This document shows, in pieces, positions 8,459 to 17,631 of a stretch of DNA of 64,000 nt. Source of the DNA: DSOI01 sp041394885 (GTDB lineage Bacteria; Acidobacteriota; Terriglobia; Bryobacterales; Bryobacteraceae). The notes under the pieces are model-generated. The model saw only the letters and a list, made by a program, of their open reading frames with translations. It searched no databases and was not told the origin of the DNA. Positions within the stretch are counted from its first letter, which is position 1. Each line of letters opens with the position of its first letter. Made by a program: the position numbers and the translations under genes. Where the stretch lies: the NCBI GenBank assembly GCA_041394885.1, contig JAWKHI010000041.1, forward strand, positions 1 through 64,000, written 5' to 3'.

Positions 8459-9202
8459 ATGAAGCCCGCCTCGCTCGAACTAGCGCGTCTGGGGGAATGG
8501 GTCGAATTACTACGGCTGAAGAAAGCCGATCTCATCGCGATTCCCGCCGACCTGGAGGAGCCGATGCTCGAACTGAGCTCACTGCTCGATGTCCTCCAGG
8601 ACGCCTCGATCGGGGTCTACCTGCGGCCGCATGCGCGCGCCGGATTGTTGCACCACCTGGTTGGAGCCGTACAGGCCGAGGACGTGTGCGCGCAGCGCAT
8701 CCAACACGCCCTGTCCATTTTCGAACTTGCGCTCGAGACCGTTGCCGAGCCAGTCGATGCGCCGATGGCGGCCACTCTCGTCGCTCTGTGCGCGGCGCTG
8801 TTGCGGGCCGCTCACGAAGAGCTCAACAGCGATTTGCTGCCGGTGGAGCATCTTGCCGCCGACATCGACGACCTGCTGCGCCGCCGCTCGCCCTCGTCGC
8901 ACTCGGTTTGGACGGTGGGAACTCCCCTGAGGCTGATTCGGCGCTACGGGGAGAGGCTGGCCGGAACCGCGCACATCCTGGACCAGGTTGGCGCCATGCT
9001 CGAATCCATCGCCAACGGAAGTCCTCTGTCGGGCCGCCAAATCGCCCGGATCGAAGAGGCAGCCAGCGTGTACTCCATGTCCTCCGAACGCCTGCTTCAC
9101 CGGTCCGTGCTGGCGATGGCCAAACGCGCCGAAGGCGTCACGGTTCCAGCGCGGGACCCCTGCGAGGATGACCTTCAGGCAGGGGAAGCGGTGCTGTTTT
9201 GA
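8459..9202 (+). CDS. Hypothetical all-helical protein divergent from the che operon
   Basis: I do not recognise this 247-residue protein. It has no signal peptide or membrane helix and appears almost wholly alpha-helical, with acidic leucine-rich segments (for example DLEEPMLELSSLLDVL near the N-terminus) and a helical C-terminal half containing SSERLLHRSVLAMAKRAEG. Codon use matches the neighbours and no competing frame is better. It is transcribed away from the chemotaxis operon across an 85-base shared upstream region and converges on the DUF1552 gene with 12 bases between stops. A chemotaxis-related role is only a positional guess. Confidence 0.65.
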   Translation: MKPASLELARLGEWVELLRLKKADLIAIPADLEEPMLELSSLLDVLQDASIGVYLRPHARAGLLHHLVGAVQAEDVCAQRIQHALSIFELALETVAEPVDAPMAATLVALCAALLRAAHEELNSDLLPVEHLAADIDDLLRRRSPSSHSVWTVGTPLRLIRRYGERLAGTAHILDQVGAMLESIANGSPLSGRQIARIEEAASVYSMSSERLLHRSVLAMAKRAEGVTVPARDPCEDDLQAGEAVLF

Positions 9203-9214
9203 AGCTGCGCCGAG

Positions 9215-10507
9215 TCAGACGATATCGCTGAGTTTTCGATTCGCCGTCGGGAAGGATCCGATGGATGCGCCGAGCACTTCGTCGGCCACAGTCAGATACA
9301 GATCGCCGAGCGATCCGGTGGTGCGGGTATGGACGCCCGTCTTCATGCCACCGGCGTGCCCGGCCAGAAGAACGGCGAGGTTGTTGTTTTTATGGGTATT
9401 GGCTTCCGCGTGCTCGTGCACGAATACGAGCGCTGTATTGTCGAGCAGATTCCCGGCGCCTTCCGCAGTGGCCCGGAGTTTGCCAACCAGATAGGCGAAC
9501 TCTTCCACATGCCACCGGCAGATGTCCCGCAGAATTCGCATTCCGCGCGGAGTTTCCACCTGTCCGTGCGTGTATTCGTGATGCCGCTGGGCGGTGTGGC
9601 CCAGCCACGGGAAACGGGCGAGACCTTGGCACTTGGTGAGCATATAGGAGGCCACGCGGGTCTGCCCGGAGGCGAGCGCGTGGACGAGCAGGTCACTTTG
9701 CAGTTTGGCGATCCGCGGCCAGTCCCGCATGTCTCCGCCCTCGGGCGGTTGCTCCACCACGGTGCGGTACTCCGGCGGGAGGCTGGCGATCGATTTTTCC
9801 AGATCCCGGATCGACCCGAGGTACTCCTCGAGACGATGCTGGTCAGCCCGCCCGAGCCGCCCCCGCGCCGCGCGGGCCTCCTCCCCGATCGTGTCGAGAA
9901 TGCTCTTCTTGCGCTCGATCCAGGCCGGTTCACGAACGCCGAACAAGCGATCGAACAACTGGTGCGGGAGCATTTCCGGCGGCAGCGGACGGTCCCGGTC
10001 CGCCCAACTCATGTTCCTCTGGATGGCCTCCCCGAACGACTCTTGCGAGACGCCGATCTGCAGTGACCGGAATCGCGTGTCTCCGCCGAGATTGCGCGCC
10101 ACCACCTGATCGAAAGACGGACCGCCCGCCCCGCGTCCGGTGTAGGGCGTCGCGCTCACCACCGCGCTCATCGACGGATAGTGGCTGTTGCCCGGCTGCG
10201 GCACCCGCGCGGCCGGCGAATCCAGCCCGGTCACCAGGTGGATGTCATTGCGGAACGGCGCCAGTGGATTCAGACAGGGCGTGAACGCGAATCCCTCTCC
10301 GGTCTCGCGCGGCACCCAATACTTTTCCGGGATGCCGTTGCCGTTGAACCAGAACACCAGCCGCTTGGGAATCGCCTCGGCCGCATAGGCGGTGCCCGAC
10401 GGGTTGAACATCGCCTCCAGCGGCGGCAGCGCAATGGTGGCTCCCGCGCCCCGCAGCAGCGTCCGCCGCGAAATTGCCGTCCCTCGATCGGTATTGCGTG
10501 TCTTCAC
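9215..10507 (-). CDS. DUF1552 family exported protein
   Basis: A 430-residue protein with a twin-arginine export signal (SRRTLLRGAGATIALP at about residues 13-28). The rest matches the DUF1552 family: PKRLVFWFNGNGIPEKYW, the VTGLDSP region, then the HYPSMSAVVS and GGPSFDQVVA segments. The biochemical role of the family is not established; members are usually encoded beside DUF1592-type cytochrome proteins, as here. Its start overlaps the stop of the upstream DUF1592 gene (ATGA at 10504-10507), so the two are translationally coupled and probably work together outside the cytoplasm. Length is typical. Confidence 0.88.
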   Translation of the reverse strand: MKTRNTDRGTAISRRTLLRGAGATIALPPLEAMFNPSGTAYAAEAIPKRLVFWFNGNGIPEKYWVPRETGEGFAFTPCLNPLAPFRNDIHLVTGLDSPAARVPQPGNSHYPSMSAVVSATPYTGRGAGGPSFDQVVARNLGGDTRFRSLQIGVSQESFGEAIQRNMSWADRDRPLPPEMLPHQLFDRLFGVREPAWIERKKSILDTIGEEARAARGRLGRADQHRLEEYLGSIRDLEKSIASLPPEYRTVVEQPPEGGDMRDWPRIAKLQSDLLVHALASGQTRVASYMLTKCQGLARFPWLGHTAQRHHEYTHGQVETPRGMRILRDICRWHVEEFAYLVGKLRATAEGAGNLLDNTALVFVHEHAEANTHKNNNLAVLLAGHAGGMKTGVHTRTTGSLGDLYLTVADEVLGASIGSFPTANRKLSDIV

Positions 10508-12354
10508 CGGAATGTCTCCGAAGTGGCTATCGCCATTATAAGTTCCCGGAACCGGAAGCGCGAGTCACGGAAGCGCGCCAGCGCCGCGTCAATCACCGGG
10601 GCATCTTCGGCCGTCTCGGCGCGGCCGGTGGCGTAGCGGAACAATTGCTTCACCACGCACCGCTGGCAGGCAGGCTCCCGCGCCAGGATCGCGCCCAGTT
10701 CCCGCGGCGATGCAAACTCGCTCCCGGCCACGCCGCGGAGAAAGCCTTTCGCCTCGATTGGCAATTCGTACTCTGTGGGCTTGGTTTTCCTCCGTGTCTT
10801 CATTTCGTCGAAGGTGGGATAGATCACCACCTTTTCCGCTTCCCGATACTTGCCGATCGCGTCGAAGTGCTCGAGCCCGAAGCCGATCGGGTCCACCAGC
10901 GAATGGCAGCCCGCGCACACCGGGTTGGTGAGGTGCTGGGAGAGCCTCTCTCGCGTGGAGGCCGGCTTTTCGTCGGTCACCACCGGTAGCGCCGCATTCA
11001 AGCCCGGCGGCGGAGGCGGCACCTGCTGGCAGAGAAAATGTTCTCGGATGAAGATGCCCCGTTCGGTGGGCGAGGTGTCCACGGGCTTGCTCGTGATGGC
11101 AAGAAACAAGGGCTGACCGAGGATGCCCGCGCGGCGTGAATCGGCGGCCAGATCCACGCGCGCCCAGGGTTCGGCCGGCGGCGGCAGTTCATAGATCCGC
11201 GCCAGGTCCGGACCCAGAAACGTCCACGCGCCGGAGAAGAACTCGGTGAAGTCACGGTCTTCCCACACCAGCGCCGAAAAAAAACGCGTCGACTCTTCGA
11301 TCATCGCGTTCACCAGTTCCGTGGTGAACTCCGGATACCGGCGGCGATCGCGAATGGCGCCCCGCAGCCGGTCAAAACGCATCCACTGCGCGAAGAACTC
11401 ATTGAGGGCCGGTTTGGCGCGCGGGTCCGCCAGCAGACGCCGCGCCTGGCTCTCGATGTCGGCCTGGCGCGCCAACTGTCCGGCCGCGGCGGCCCGTAGC
11501 AGCTCCGCATCGGGCATCGTGTCCCAAAGAAAATAAGAGAGCCGGCTTGCGAGCGCATAGGCGCCCGGTTCGAGGTGAAACAGAAAATTCGGCGATTGCA
11601 GCATCGCCTCGGCCACCAGTTCGGCGCCGCCCTGACGAAACAGCGCCCGGTAGCGGCTGAGTTCGCCGGTCTCCAGGGGGCGTCGAAACGCGCGCAGCGC
11701 GAACGCCGCGATGCCATCCTCGCCCCAATCGAGCCTGCCCCGGCGCGCCGCGTTGCGCGCGATTCGCTCGGCGGCCTTTCCGTAAGCCTCGGCCAGCAGC
11801 GGTGACACCGATTGCCCGTCGGCCTGGTTGGTGAAGCCGTGCACGAAGTCCTCTTTGGGAAACGCGTCGGCGGGCCGCGTCTCGTCGCCCAGCAGGTCCC
11901 GCACGGTGTGGTTGTACTGGGAGTGGGTGAGGCGGCGCAGGGCGGGCCGCGAAGGACCCAGTTGCGTGGCGGCGGCGGTGATGGCGGAGTCGGGCAGAGT
12001 TGCCAAGTGTTCCACCCACGCGCGCAGTGTCCGTTCGGCGGCCGATCCGCGTGCGATGCGTTCCCCTCCGCCGTGGGCCACGCGCGCGGTGGGCTTCATC
12101 CAAAGCAGCGATTGCCCGGGGTTGGCGGCGTCGACCAGAGCGCGCAACCGCAACCCGAAGCCGGCGATCTCGGCGGAGGTAGCGCCTTCGCGCGGAAATT
12201 GCAGACGGGTGGTGGAGCCGACGCCGTTGTCGTTGTGGCAGGTTCGGCACAGGGCCGTCTCGAGTACCGGGTAGAGGTCGCGCTCGAAGTCGGGCGCGGC
12301 GGCGGAACAAATCCCGGCGCACAACGCGGCAATCAGGGTCGGGAGCGGCTTCAT
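10504..12354 (-). CDS. Secreted c-type-cytochrome-like DUF1592/DUF1588/DUF1585 protein
   Basis: A 616-residue exported protein with a Sec signal peptide (about 1-20). A haem-binding motif CRTCH (Cys36, Cys39, His40) starts a cytochrome-like domain. Further along are LRRLTHSQYNHTVRDLLGD (DUF1587-like), ASRLSYFLWDTMPD (DUF1592), ERGIFIREHFLCQQVPPPPP with a second motif CAGCH at about 480-484 (DUF1588), and a C-terminal DUF1585-like segment with LFRYATGR. These modules are common in Planctomycetes and Solibacter relatives; an oxidative or carbohydrate-processing role has been suggested, but the reaction is unknown. It is the first gene of a two-gene unit with the DUF1552 protein. The 115-base gap to the divergent gene at 12470 must hold both promoters. 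Confidence 0.9.
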   Translation of the reverse strand: MKPLPTLIAALCAGICSAAAPDFERDLYPVLETALCRTCHNDNGVGSTTRLQFPREGATSAEIAGFGLRLRALVDAANPGQSLLWMKPTARVAHGGGERIARGSAAERTLRAWVEHLATLPDSAITAAATQLGPSRPALRRLTHSQYNHTVRDLLGDETRPADAFPKEDFVHGFTNQADGQSVSPLLAEAYGKAAERIARNAARRGRLDWGEDGIAAFALRAFRRPLETGELSRYRALFRQGGAELVAEAMLQSPNFLFHLEPGAYALASRLSYFLWDTMPDAELLRAAAAGQLARQADIESQARRLLADPRAKPALNEFFAQWMRFDRLRGAIRDRRRYPEFTTELVNAMIEESTRFFSALVWEDRDFTEFFSGAWTFLGPDLARIYELPPPAEPWARVDLAADSRRAGILGQPLFLAITSKPVDTSPTERGIFIREHFLCQQVPPPPPGLNAALPVVTDEKPASTRERLSQHLTNPVCAGCHSLVDPIGFGLEHFDAIGKYREAEKVVIYPTFDEMKTRRKTKPTEYELPIEAKGFLRGVAGSEFASPRELGAILAREPACQRCVVKQLFRYATGRAETAEDAPVIDAALARFRDSRFRFRELIMAIATSETFR

Positions 12355-12469
12355 TGCTTGGTTTGAGCCGATTCTATCGCATACTCACTCCCCGGTCGAC
12401 GCCCGCTCCGGCGCGCGCATGTTGCCTGTGCACGGCCGGATCCACTGATAGGATGATAGTGTTTCCCGC

Positions 12470-14905
12470 ATGCGTTGCCACTTCGCCGGCCCGTTCGCAG
12501 CCTTCGCCCTTTTGTGCGCGGCTACCGCGCCCGCCCAGGATTCCGCCGTCGAGTTGTTCGAACGGAAGATACGGCCGGCCCTGGCCGCCAATTGCTACGC
12601 CTGTCACTCGTCGAAACAGAAGGCGCCCATGGGCGGCCTCGTGCTCGACACCAAGGCGGGCCTCCGCAAGGGCGGTGCGTCGGGCAGCGTCATCGACGCC
12701 GCCAACCCGGAGCAAAGCCGGCTGCTCGCCGCCGTCCGCTACACCGATCCCAATTTGCGCATGCCGCCCGCGGGCAAGTTGCCCGACGCCATCGTCGAGG
12801 CCTTTGCGCAATGGATCGCCGCCAGTGCTCCCGACCCGCGGCCCGATGAAGCCGCACCGGCCGCCGCGGCGCCCGCCGGGGTCGACATCGAGAAAGGCCG
12901 CCGTTGGTGGGCTTTTCAGCCCGTGCGCGCCCTGGCCGCGCCGCCGGTGGCCAACACGGCATGGCCCCAAACGAAGATCGATCGCTTTGTTCTGGCCGAA
13001 CTCGAGCGCAACCGCATTGCACCGTCTCCGCCGGCCGACCCGGCGACGCTCATCCAGCGCGCTTCGCTCGATCTGACCGGGCTGCGGCTTTCCTACCAGG
13101 AAGTCCAGGCATTTGCCGCCGACCCATCCGGGCGCGCCTACCGCGCCGCCGTGGAGCGTCTGCTCGCCTCGCCGCACTATGGCGAACGTTGGGGACGCTA
13201 CTGGCTCGACGTCGCCCGTTACGCCGAAGACAATCCCACCTCGGAGGCGACCAACGGACCTTATCCCTACGCCTGGCGCTATCGCGACTGGGTAATCGAA
13301 GCTTTCAATCGCGACGTCCCTTACGATCGCTTCGTTACGCTGCAACTGGCCGCGGACCATGCGCCCGGCGCCACCCGCGACGACCTCCGCGCGCTTGGCT
13401 ACCTGGGCGCGGCGCCCACATACCACAAGGACGCGCGCCTTTCCCGCGACGTGATCGAGACGCTCGCCTCCGACGATTGGGATGAACGCGTCGATGCCGT
13501 TTCGCGCGGCCTGCTCGGGCTCACCGTCGCCTGCGCGCGCTGCCACGATCACAAGTTCGATCCCATCCTGGCCAAGGATTACTACTCGCTTGCCAGCGTC
13601 TTCGCATCCACGCAGGCGGTGGAACGGCCGTTGGACGATGTGGACCCGGAGGTCGAACGCCGTTTCCTGTGGATCCAGCAACGCCTCATCCACATCGACT
13701 ATCTGGCCAAACTGCTGACCGGCGAGCCGGGGACCAAGCCCGAAGAGGCGGCGCAGAAGGTGGTTCGCTTCCGCGCCGAAATCGCCAGCCTGAAAGAGGA
13801 GATGCAGTTGCTCGCCGGCGATCGCTACCCGGCGCTCGCCGAGTATGTAGCCCGGTTCGGCGTGGAGCGGAAACGCACCCGGCGCGGCTTCCAGCCCCTG
13901 GAACTGCCCTTTGCCAATGCCGTCTACGACGCCGGCCTCTGGGTGGACGGCTCCGATCCGGACCTCACCCTGATGGATGTGCGCCCCGGCACGCCGCGCG
14001 ATCTGCCGATATTCCTGCGCGGCAACGTCGCCAATCACGGCGAAGCGGCGCCCCGTCGATTTCTGACCGTACTTTCCAAGGGCGACGCCGGGTTCCACGA
14101 CGGCGCCGGCCGGCTGGAACTTGCGCAGCGCATTTTCAGCGATGCCGCGCCGCTGGCCGCGCGCGTGTTCGTGAACCGGGTGTGGGCGTGGCACTTCGGC
14201 AAGCCGCTTGCCGGGACGCTTTCCGACTTCGGCACGCAAGGCGAAAAGCCGACGCACCCGGAACTGCTCGACGATCTCGCCGCCCGCTTCATCGCCAACG
14301 GCTGGTCTATCAAGTGGCTCCATCGCGAGATCATGCTGTCGGCCGCCTACCGCCAATCTAGCCGTCCGCGCGCCGACGCCGAAGGCGCCGATCCCATCAA
14401 CCGCTGGCTTTGGCGCATGAATCCGCGCCGCCTCGACATCGAATCCTGGCGCGATTGCATCCTCGACGCCTCCGGCTCACTGGACCGGAAGCTCTACGGG
14501 ATTTCCGCCGATCTCGACGACGACCCGGAAGACAAGACCCCCAATCTGCGCCGGACCATATATGCCCGCATCAGCCGCGGGCGTCCGCACACCCTCTTCA
14601 AGCTCTACGACTTTCCCGACGCCTCTCAGCACAGTCCGGCGCGTGAACTCACCACCACGCCGCTGCAGCAATTGTTCGTGATGAATAGCGACTTTCTGGA
14701 AAAACAATCGGAAGCGCTTGCCGCCCGGGCCGCGCGCGATGCGGCCGGCGAGGCGTCGCAGGTGAAGGCGCTGTACCGCTATGCCCTGGCCCGCGACCCG
14801 AAAGCGGACGAGATCGATCTGGCTCTCACCTTTGTCCGGCAAGCGTCGTGGCCGCAATTGGCGCAGGCGCTGCTCGCCACCAACGAAATGATCTTCTGGC
14901 CATGA
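12470..14905 (+). CDS. Secreted PSCyt1/PSCyt2 (DUF1549)/PSD1 (DUF1553) protein
   Basis: An 811-residue exported protein with a signal peptide (about 1-23). The N-terminal cytochrome-like domain has CYACH (Cys42, Cys45, His46) and the MPPAGKLPD segment. DUF1549 follows (RASLDLTGLRLSYQEVQAF, then the GERWGRYWLDVARYAE block) and a second motif CARCHDHKFDP at Cys355-His359. The C-terminal half is PSD1/DUF1553 (ARVFVNRVWAWHFGKPL, then WLHREIMLSAAYRQSS). The family is abundant in Planctomycetes and Solibacter-like acidobacteria; its reaction is not known. The stop overlaps the start of the DUF1501 gene (ATGA at 14902-14905), the usual pairing. A second, clearly diverged copy of this pair lies at 36866-40865. 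Confidence 0.92.
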   Translation: MRCHFAGPFAAFALLCAATAPAQDSAVELFERKIRPALAANCYACHSSKQKAPMGGLVLDTKAGLRKGGASGSVIDAANPEQSRLLAAVRYTDPNLRMPPAGKLPDAIVEAFAQWIAASAPDPRPDEAAPAAAAPAGVDIEKGRRWWAFQPVRALAAPPVANTAWPQTKIDRFVLAELERNRIAPSPPADPATLIQRASLDLTGLRLSYQEVQAFAADPSGRAYRAAVERLLASPHYGERWGRYWLDVARYAEDNPTSEATNGPYPYAWRYRDWVIEAFNRDVPYDRFVTLQLAADHAPGATRDDLRALGYLGAAPTYHKDARLSRDVIETLASDDWDERVDAVSRGLLGLTVACARCHDHKFDPILAKDYYSLASVFASTQAVERPLDDVDPEVERRFLWIQQRLIHIDYLAKLLTGEPGTKPEEAAQKVVRFRAEIASLKEEMQLLAGDRYPALAEYVARFGVERKRTRRGFQPLELPFANAVYDAGLWVDGSDPDLTLMDVRPGTPRDLPIFLRGNVANHGEAAPRRFLTVLSKGDAGFHDGAGRLELAQRIFSDAAPLAARVFVNRVWAWHFGKPLAGTLSDFGTQGEKPTHPELLDDLAARFIANGWSIKWLHREIMLSAAYRQSSRPRADAEGADPINRWLWRMNPRRLDIESWRDCILDASGSLDRKLYGISADLDDDPEDKTPNLRRTIYARISRGRPHTLFKLYDFPDASQHSPARELTTTPLQQLFVMNSDFLEKQSEALAARAARDAAGEASQVKALYRYALARDPKADEIDLALTFVRQASWPQLAQALLATNEMIFWP

Positions 14906-16257
14906 ACACGCAACCCCAATCCCGCCGGCAATTCATCGAATCGCTTTGCGGAGGCTTCGGCGCCGTTGGGCTTGCCGGAATGCTCGCGCCCGGACTGTCC
15001 GCAGCCACCGGGCCGCACTTTGCGCCCAAAGCCAAACACGTCATCTTCCTGTTCATGACCGGCGGACCGTCGCAAATGGACCTGTTCGATCCCAAGCCGG
15101 CGCTCGCCAAATACGCCGGTCAGCGCCCGTCCTCGGTGGACCTGCGCACCGAACGCGTCACCGGCGGGCTGCTGCCCTCCCCGTTCGCCTTCCGCCAGCA
15201 CGGCGCCAGCGGCATTGCCGTCAGTGAACTGCTGCCCAATCTCGCGGCCACCATCGACGAGATCTGCGTCCTGCGCTCGGTCTACACCTTCAACCCCACG
15301 CACACGCCCGCCCGCAATCTCATTCATTCGGGCAATATCGCCGCCACCCGGCCCACGCTCGGGGCGTGGGTTTCCTACGGGCTCGGCACCGAAAACGCGA
15401 ACCTCCCCGGCTTTGTCGTGCTCAGCCCCAGCCAGACCGGTGGATCTTTGTGGCGATCCGGATTCCTGCCCGCGGAGCATCAAGGCACACACTTCAACCA
15501 CTCGCAGGCGGAACCGGACAAGATGATCCGCTACCTGCGCAACCAGCATCTGGACGCTACCGCACAGCGCCGTCAGCTCGATCTGGTGGCCCGGTTGAAT
15601 CGCGATCACGAACAGTCGTTCGGGCAGGACGGATTTCTCGATGGCCGTATTCAGGCGATGGAGACCGCCTACCGGATGCAGATGACCGCCACCGAGGTTT
15701 TCGACCTGCGCGCCGAGCCCGACAAGATCCGCGAGGAATACGGGTCCACTCCGTTCGCCAATGGCTGCCTGATGGCGCGGCGGCTGGTGGAGCGCGGCGT
15801 TCGCTACGTACATCTCTACTACGGAGCCGGCCAGGTCTGGGACGATCACGAAAAAATCAGTTCCAAACTCAGGGAACGCTGCCCGGATATGGATCAGGCC
15901 GCGGCCACGCTCATCCGCGATCTCAAACGCCGCGGTCTGTTCGACGAAACACTCATTGTCTGGGGCGGGGAATTCGGGCGGACCCCGGTATCGGAGAACG
16001 GCGATGGGCGGGATCACAATCCCTACGGATTCACGATGTGGATGGCCGGGGGCGGAGTCAAAGGCGGGCTTGCCTTCGGCGCCACCGACGAGTTCGGATT
16101 CCAGGCCGTGGAGAATCGCGTCTCGATTCACGACCTCCATGCCACCATCCTCAACCAACTCGGCGTGGATCACGAACGCCTCACCTATCGCTACGCCGGC
16201 CGCGACTTCCGTCTCACCGACGTACACGGACGCGTGGTCCGCGAGATCCTGGTCTAA
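14902..16257 (+). CDS. DUF1501 family exported protein
   Basis: A 451-residue protein; the start at 14902 overlaps the upstream stop (ATGA) and puts a Tat-like signal (SRRQFIESLCGGFGAVGLAG) at the N-terminus. The DUF1501 core is evident: VIFLFMTGGPSQMDLFDPKP, then the WGGEFGRTP and DHNPYGFTMWMAGGGVKGG motifs, which place it in the alkaline phosphatase/sulfatase-like superfamily. DUF1501 proteins are almost always encoded next to PSCyt/PSD1 genes and are thought to act with them in the periplasm or at the surface. Substrate unknown. The next gene (PQQ propeller) follows after only 3 bases. Confidence 0.92.
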   Translation: MNTQPQSRRQFIESLCGGFGAVGLAGMLAPGLSAATGPHFAPKAKHVIFLFMTGGPSQMDLFDPKPALAKYAGQRPSSVDLRTERVTGGLLPSPFAFRQHGASGIAVSELLPNLAATIDEICVLRSVYTFNPTHTPARNLIHSGNIAATRPTLGAWVSYGLGTENANLPGFVVLSPSQTGGSLWRSGFLPAEHQGTHFNHSQAEPDKMIRYLRNQHLDATAQRRQLDLVARLNRDHEQSFGQDGFLDGRIQAMETAYRMQMTATEVFDLRAEPDKIREEYGSTPFANGCLMARRLVERGVRYVHLYYGAGQVWDDHEKISSKLRERCPDMDQAAATLIRDLKRRGLFDETLIVWGGEFGRTPVSENGDGRDHNPYGFTMWMAGGGVKGGLAFGATDEFGFQAVENRVSIHDLHATILNQLGVDHERLTYRYAGRDFRLTDVHGRVVREILV

Positions 16258-16260
16258 GCA

Positions 16261-17592
16261 ATGCGGCTTGTTCTCATCGTTCTTTTCCCCCTCATCGCGG
16301 CCGCCGGTGATTGGCCTGCCTACCGGGGCCCCGGAGCTACCGGCGTCGGCGAGGGCAAGGCGCCTGCGAGCTGGAACGGGGACACGCAGGCCGGCGCGCT
16401 GCGCAATCTGCGCTGGAAAACAGCTATTCCGGGGCTCAGCCATTCCAGTCCGGCAATTGTCGGGGATCGACTCTTCGTCACAACTGCCGTGGCGAGCGAG
16501 GGCAAAGCGCCGCTCAAGGTGGGGCTGTACGGCAGCGGCGACTCCGCCGCCGACGATGGCGAACAGCAATGGGCGCTCTATTGCCTTAACAAGCGCAACG
16601 GCCAAATTCTGTGGAGCCGCACGGCGCGGCAAGGGAAACCGCGCACGCGCCGCCATACCAAGGCGACGCATGCCAACACGAGCGTTGCCTCCGATGGCAA
16701 GCGCCTCGTGGTGCTGTTCGGTTCCGAAGGCCTCTACAGCTACACCCTCGACGGCGAACTCGAGTGGCGGAAAGACCTCGGCACGCTCGACATGGCGCCC
16801 TCCGACGATCGCACGCTGTCGTGGGGATTCGCCAGTTCGCCGGTGCTGTTCGACGACGTCGTGATCGTGCAGGCCGACACTAAGAACAAGGGCTTCCTGG
16901 CCGCGTTCGCAGCCGCCGACGGCGCCGAGCGCTGGCGCGTGGCGCGTGGAGATGTGTCGGTGTGCAGTTGGGCCACTCCCGCCGTCATCCGCACCCGGGG
17001 ACGGACGCAAGTGGTGGCCAATGGCTATCCTTTCATCGCCGGCTACGACTTCGCTACGGGGCGCGAACTCTGGCGGCTGCGTTCGGAAGGCGACATCCCC
17101 GTGCCCACGCCCTTCCTCGCGCAGGGGCTCATCTACGTTGCCAACGCCCATGGGGGTAAGGCGCCCATTTATGCCATCCAGCCTGAGGCGTCCGGAGACA
17201 TCACTCCGGCCGCTGGATCCAGGTCAAGTCCTGGCGTTGTTTGGAGCGACGAACGCAACGGATCCTATCTGCAGACGCCGGTGGCCTACCGGGGCATCGT
17301 ATATGCATCCACAAGCCAGGGTATCTTCAAGGCCTATGACGCGCGCACCGGTCAAAAGCTCTACGAAACCCGTCTTGGCAGCGGCGGATCGTTCACCTCG
17401 TCGCCGGTTGCCGCCGATGGCAAGGTCTTCGTCACCAACGAGGACGGGCAGACCTTCGTCATCAAGGCCGGCCGGGAATTTGAACTTGCGGCTACCAACG
17501 AGTTGGGGGAGATGGTGCTTTCCACCCCGGCCATCTCCGGCGCGATGCTGTACATCCGAACGCCCGGACACGTGGTCGCCATTGCCGAATAG
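16261..17592 (+). CDS. Secreted PQQ-like beta-propeller protein
   Basis: A 443-residue protein with a signal peptide (about 1-15). DWPAYRGPGATGV near the mature N-terminus and repeated blade motifs (YCLNKRNGQILWSR, LAAFAAADGAERWRV, YDARTGQKLYETRL) indicate an eight-bladed PQQ/BamB-type propeller. Members without a catalytic partner domain are common in these bacteria and probably act as periplasmic binding or scaffold proteins; quinone binding cannot be judged from sequence. It is the third gene of the PSD1-DUF1501 unit (3-base gap) and converges with the gene ending at 17632. A relative lies at 22961-24214. Confidence 0.87.
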   Translation: MRLVLIVLFPLIAAAGDWPAYRGPGATGVGEGKAPASWNGDTQAGALRNLRWKTAIPGLSHSSPAIVGDRLFVTTAVASEGKAPLKVGLYGSGDSAADDGEQQWALYCLNKRNGQILWSRTARQGKPRTRRHTKATHANTSVASDGKRLVVLFGSEGLYSYTLDGELEWRKDLGTLDMAPSDDRTLSWGFASSPVLFDDVVIVQADTKNKGFLAAFAAADGAERWRVARGDVSVCSWATPAVIRTRGRTQVVANGYPFIAGYDFATGRELWRLRSEGDIPVPTPFLAQGLIYVANAHGGKAPIYAIQPEASGDITPAAGSRSSPGVVWSDERNGSYLQTPVAYRGIVYASTSQGIFKAYDARTGQKLYETRLGSGGSFTSSPVAADGKVFVTNEDGQTFVIKAGREFELAATNELGEMVLSTPAISGAMLYIRTPGHVVAIAE

Positions 17593-17631
17593 CCGATTCC
17601 GCACCCGTCATCTGGTAGAAGGCGCCTTGCC

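Noticed and set aside
12374..17151. Long open frames on the minus strand (for example 660 and 790 codons) opposite the PSD1, DUF1501 and propeller genes
   Set aside because: They lie opposite well-supported coding genes in GC-rich DNA, show Arg/Gly/His-rich low-complexity translations and no family features; they are by-products of codon bias.
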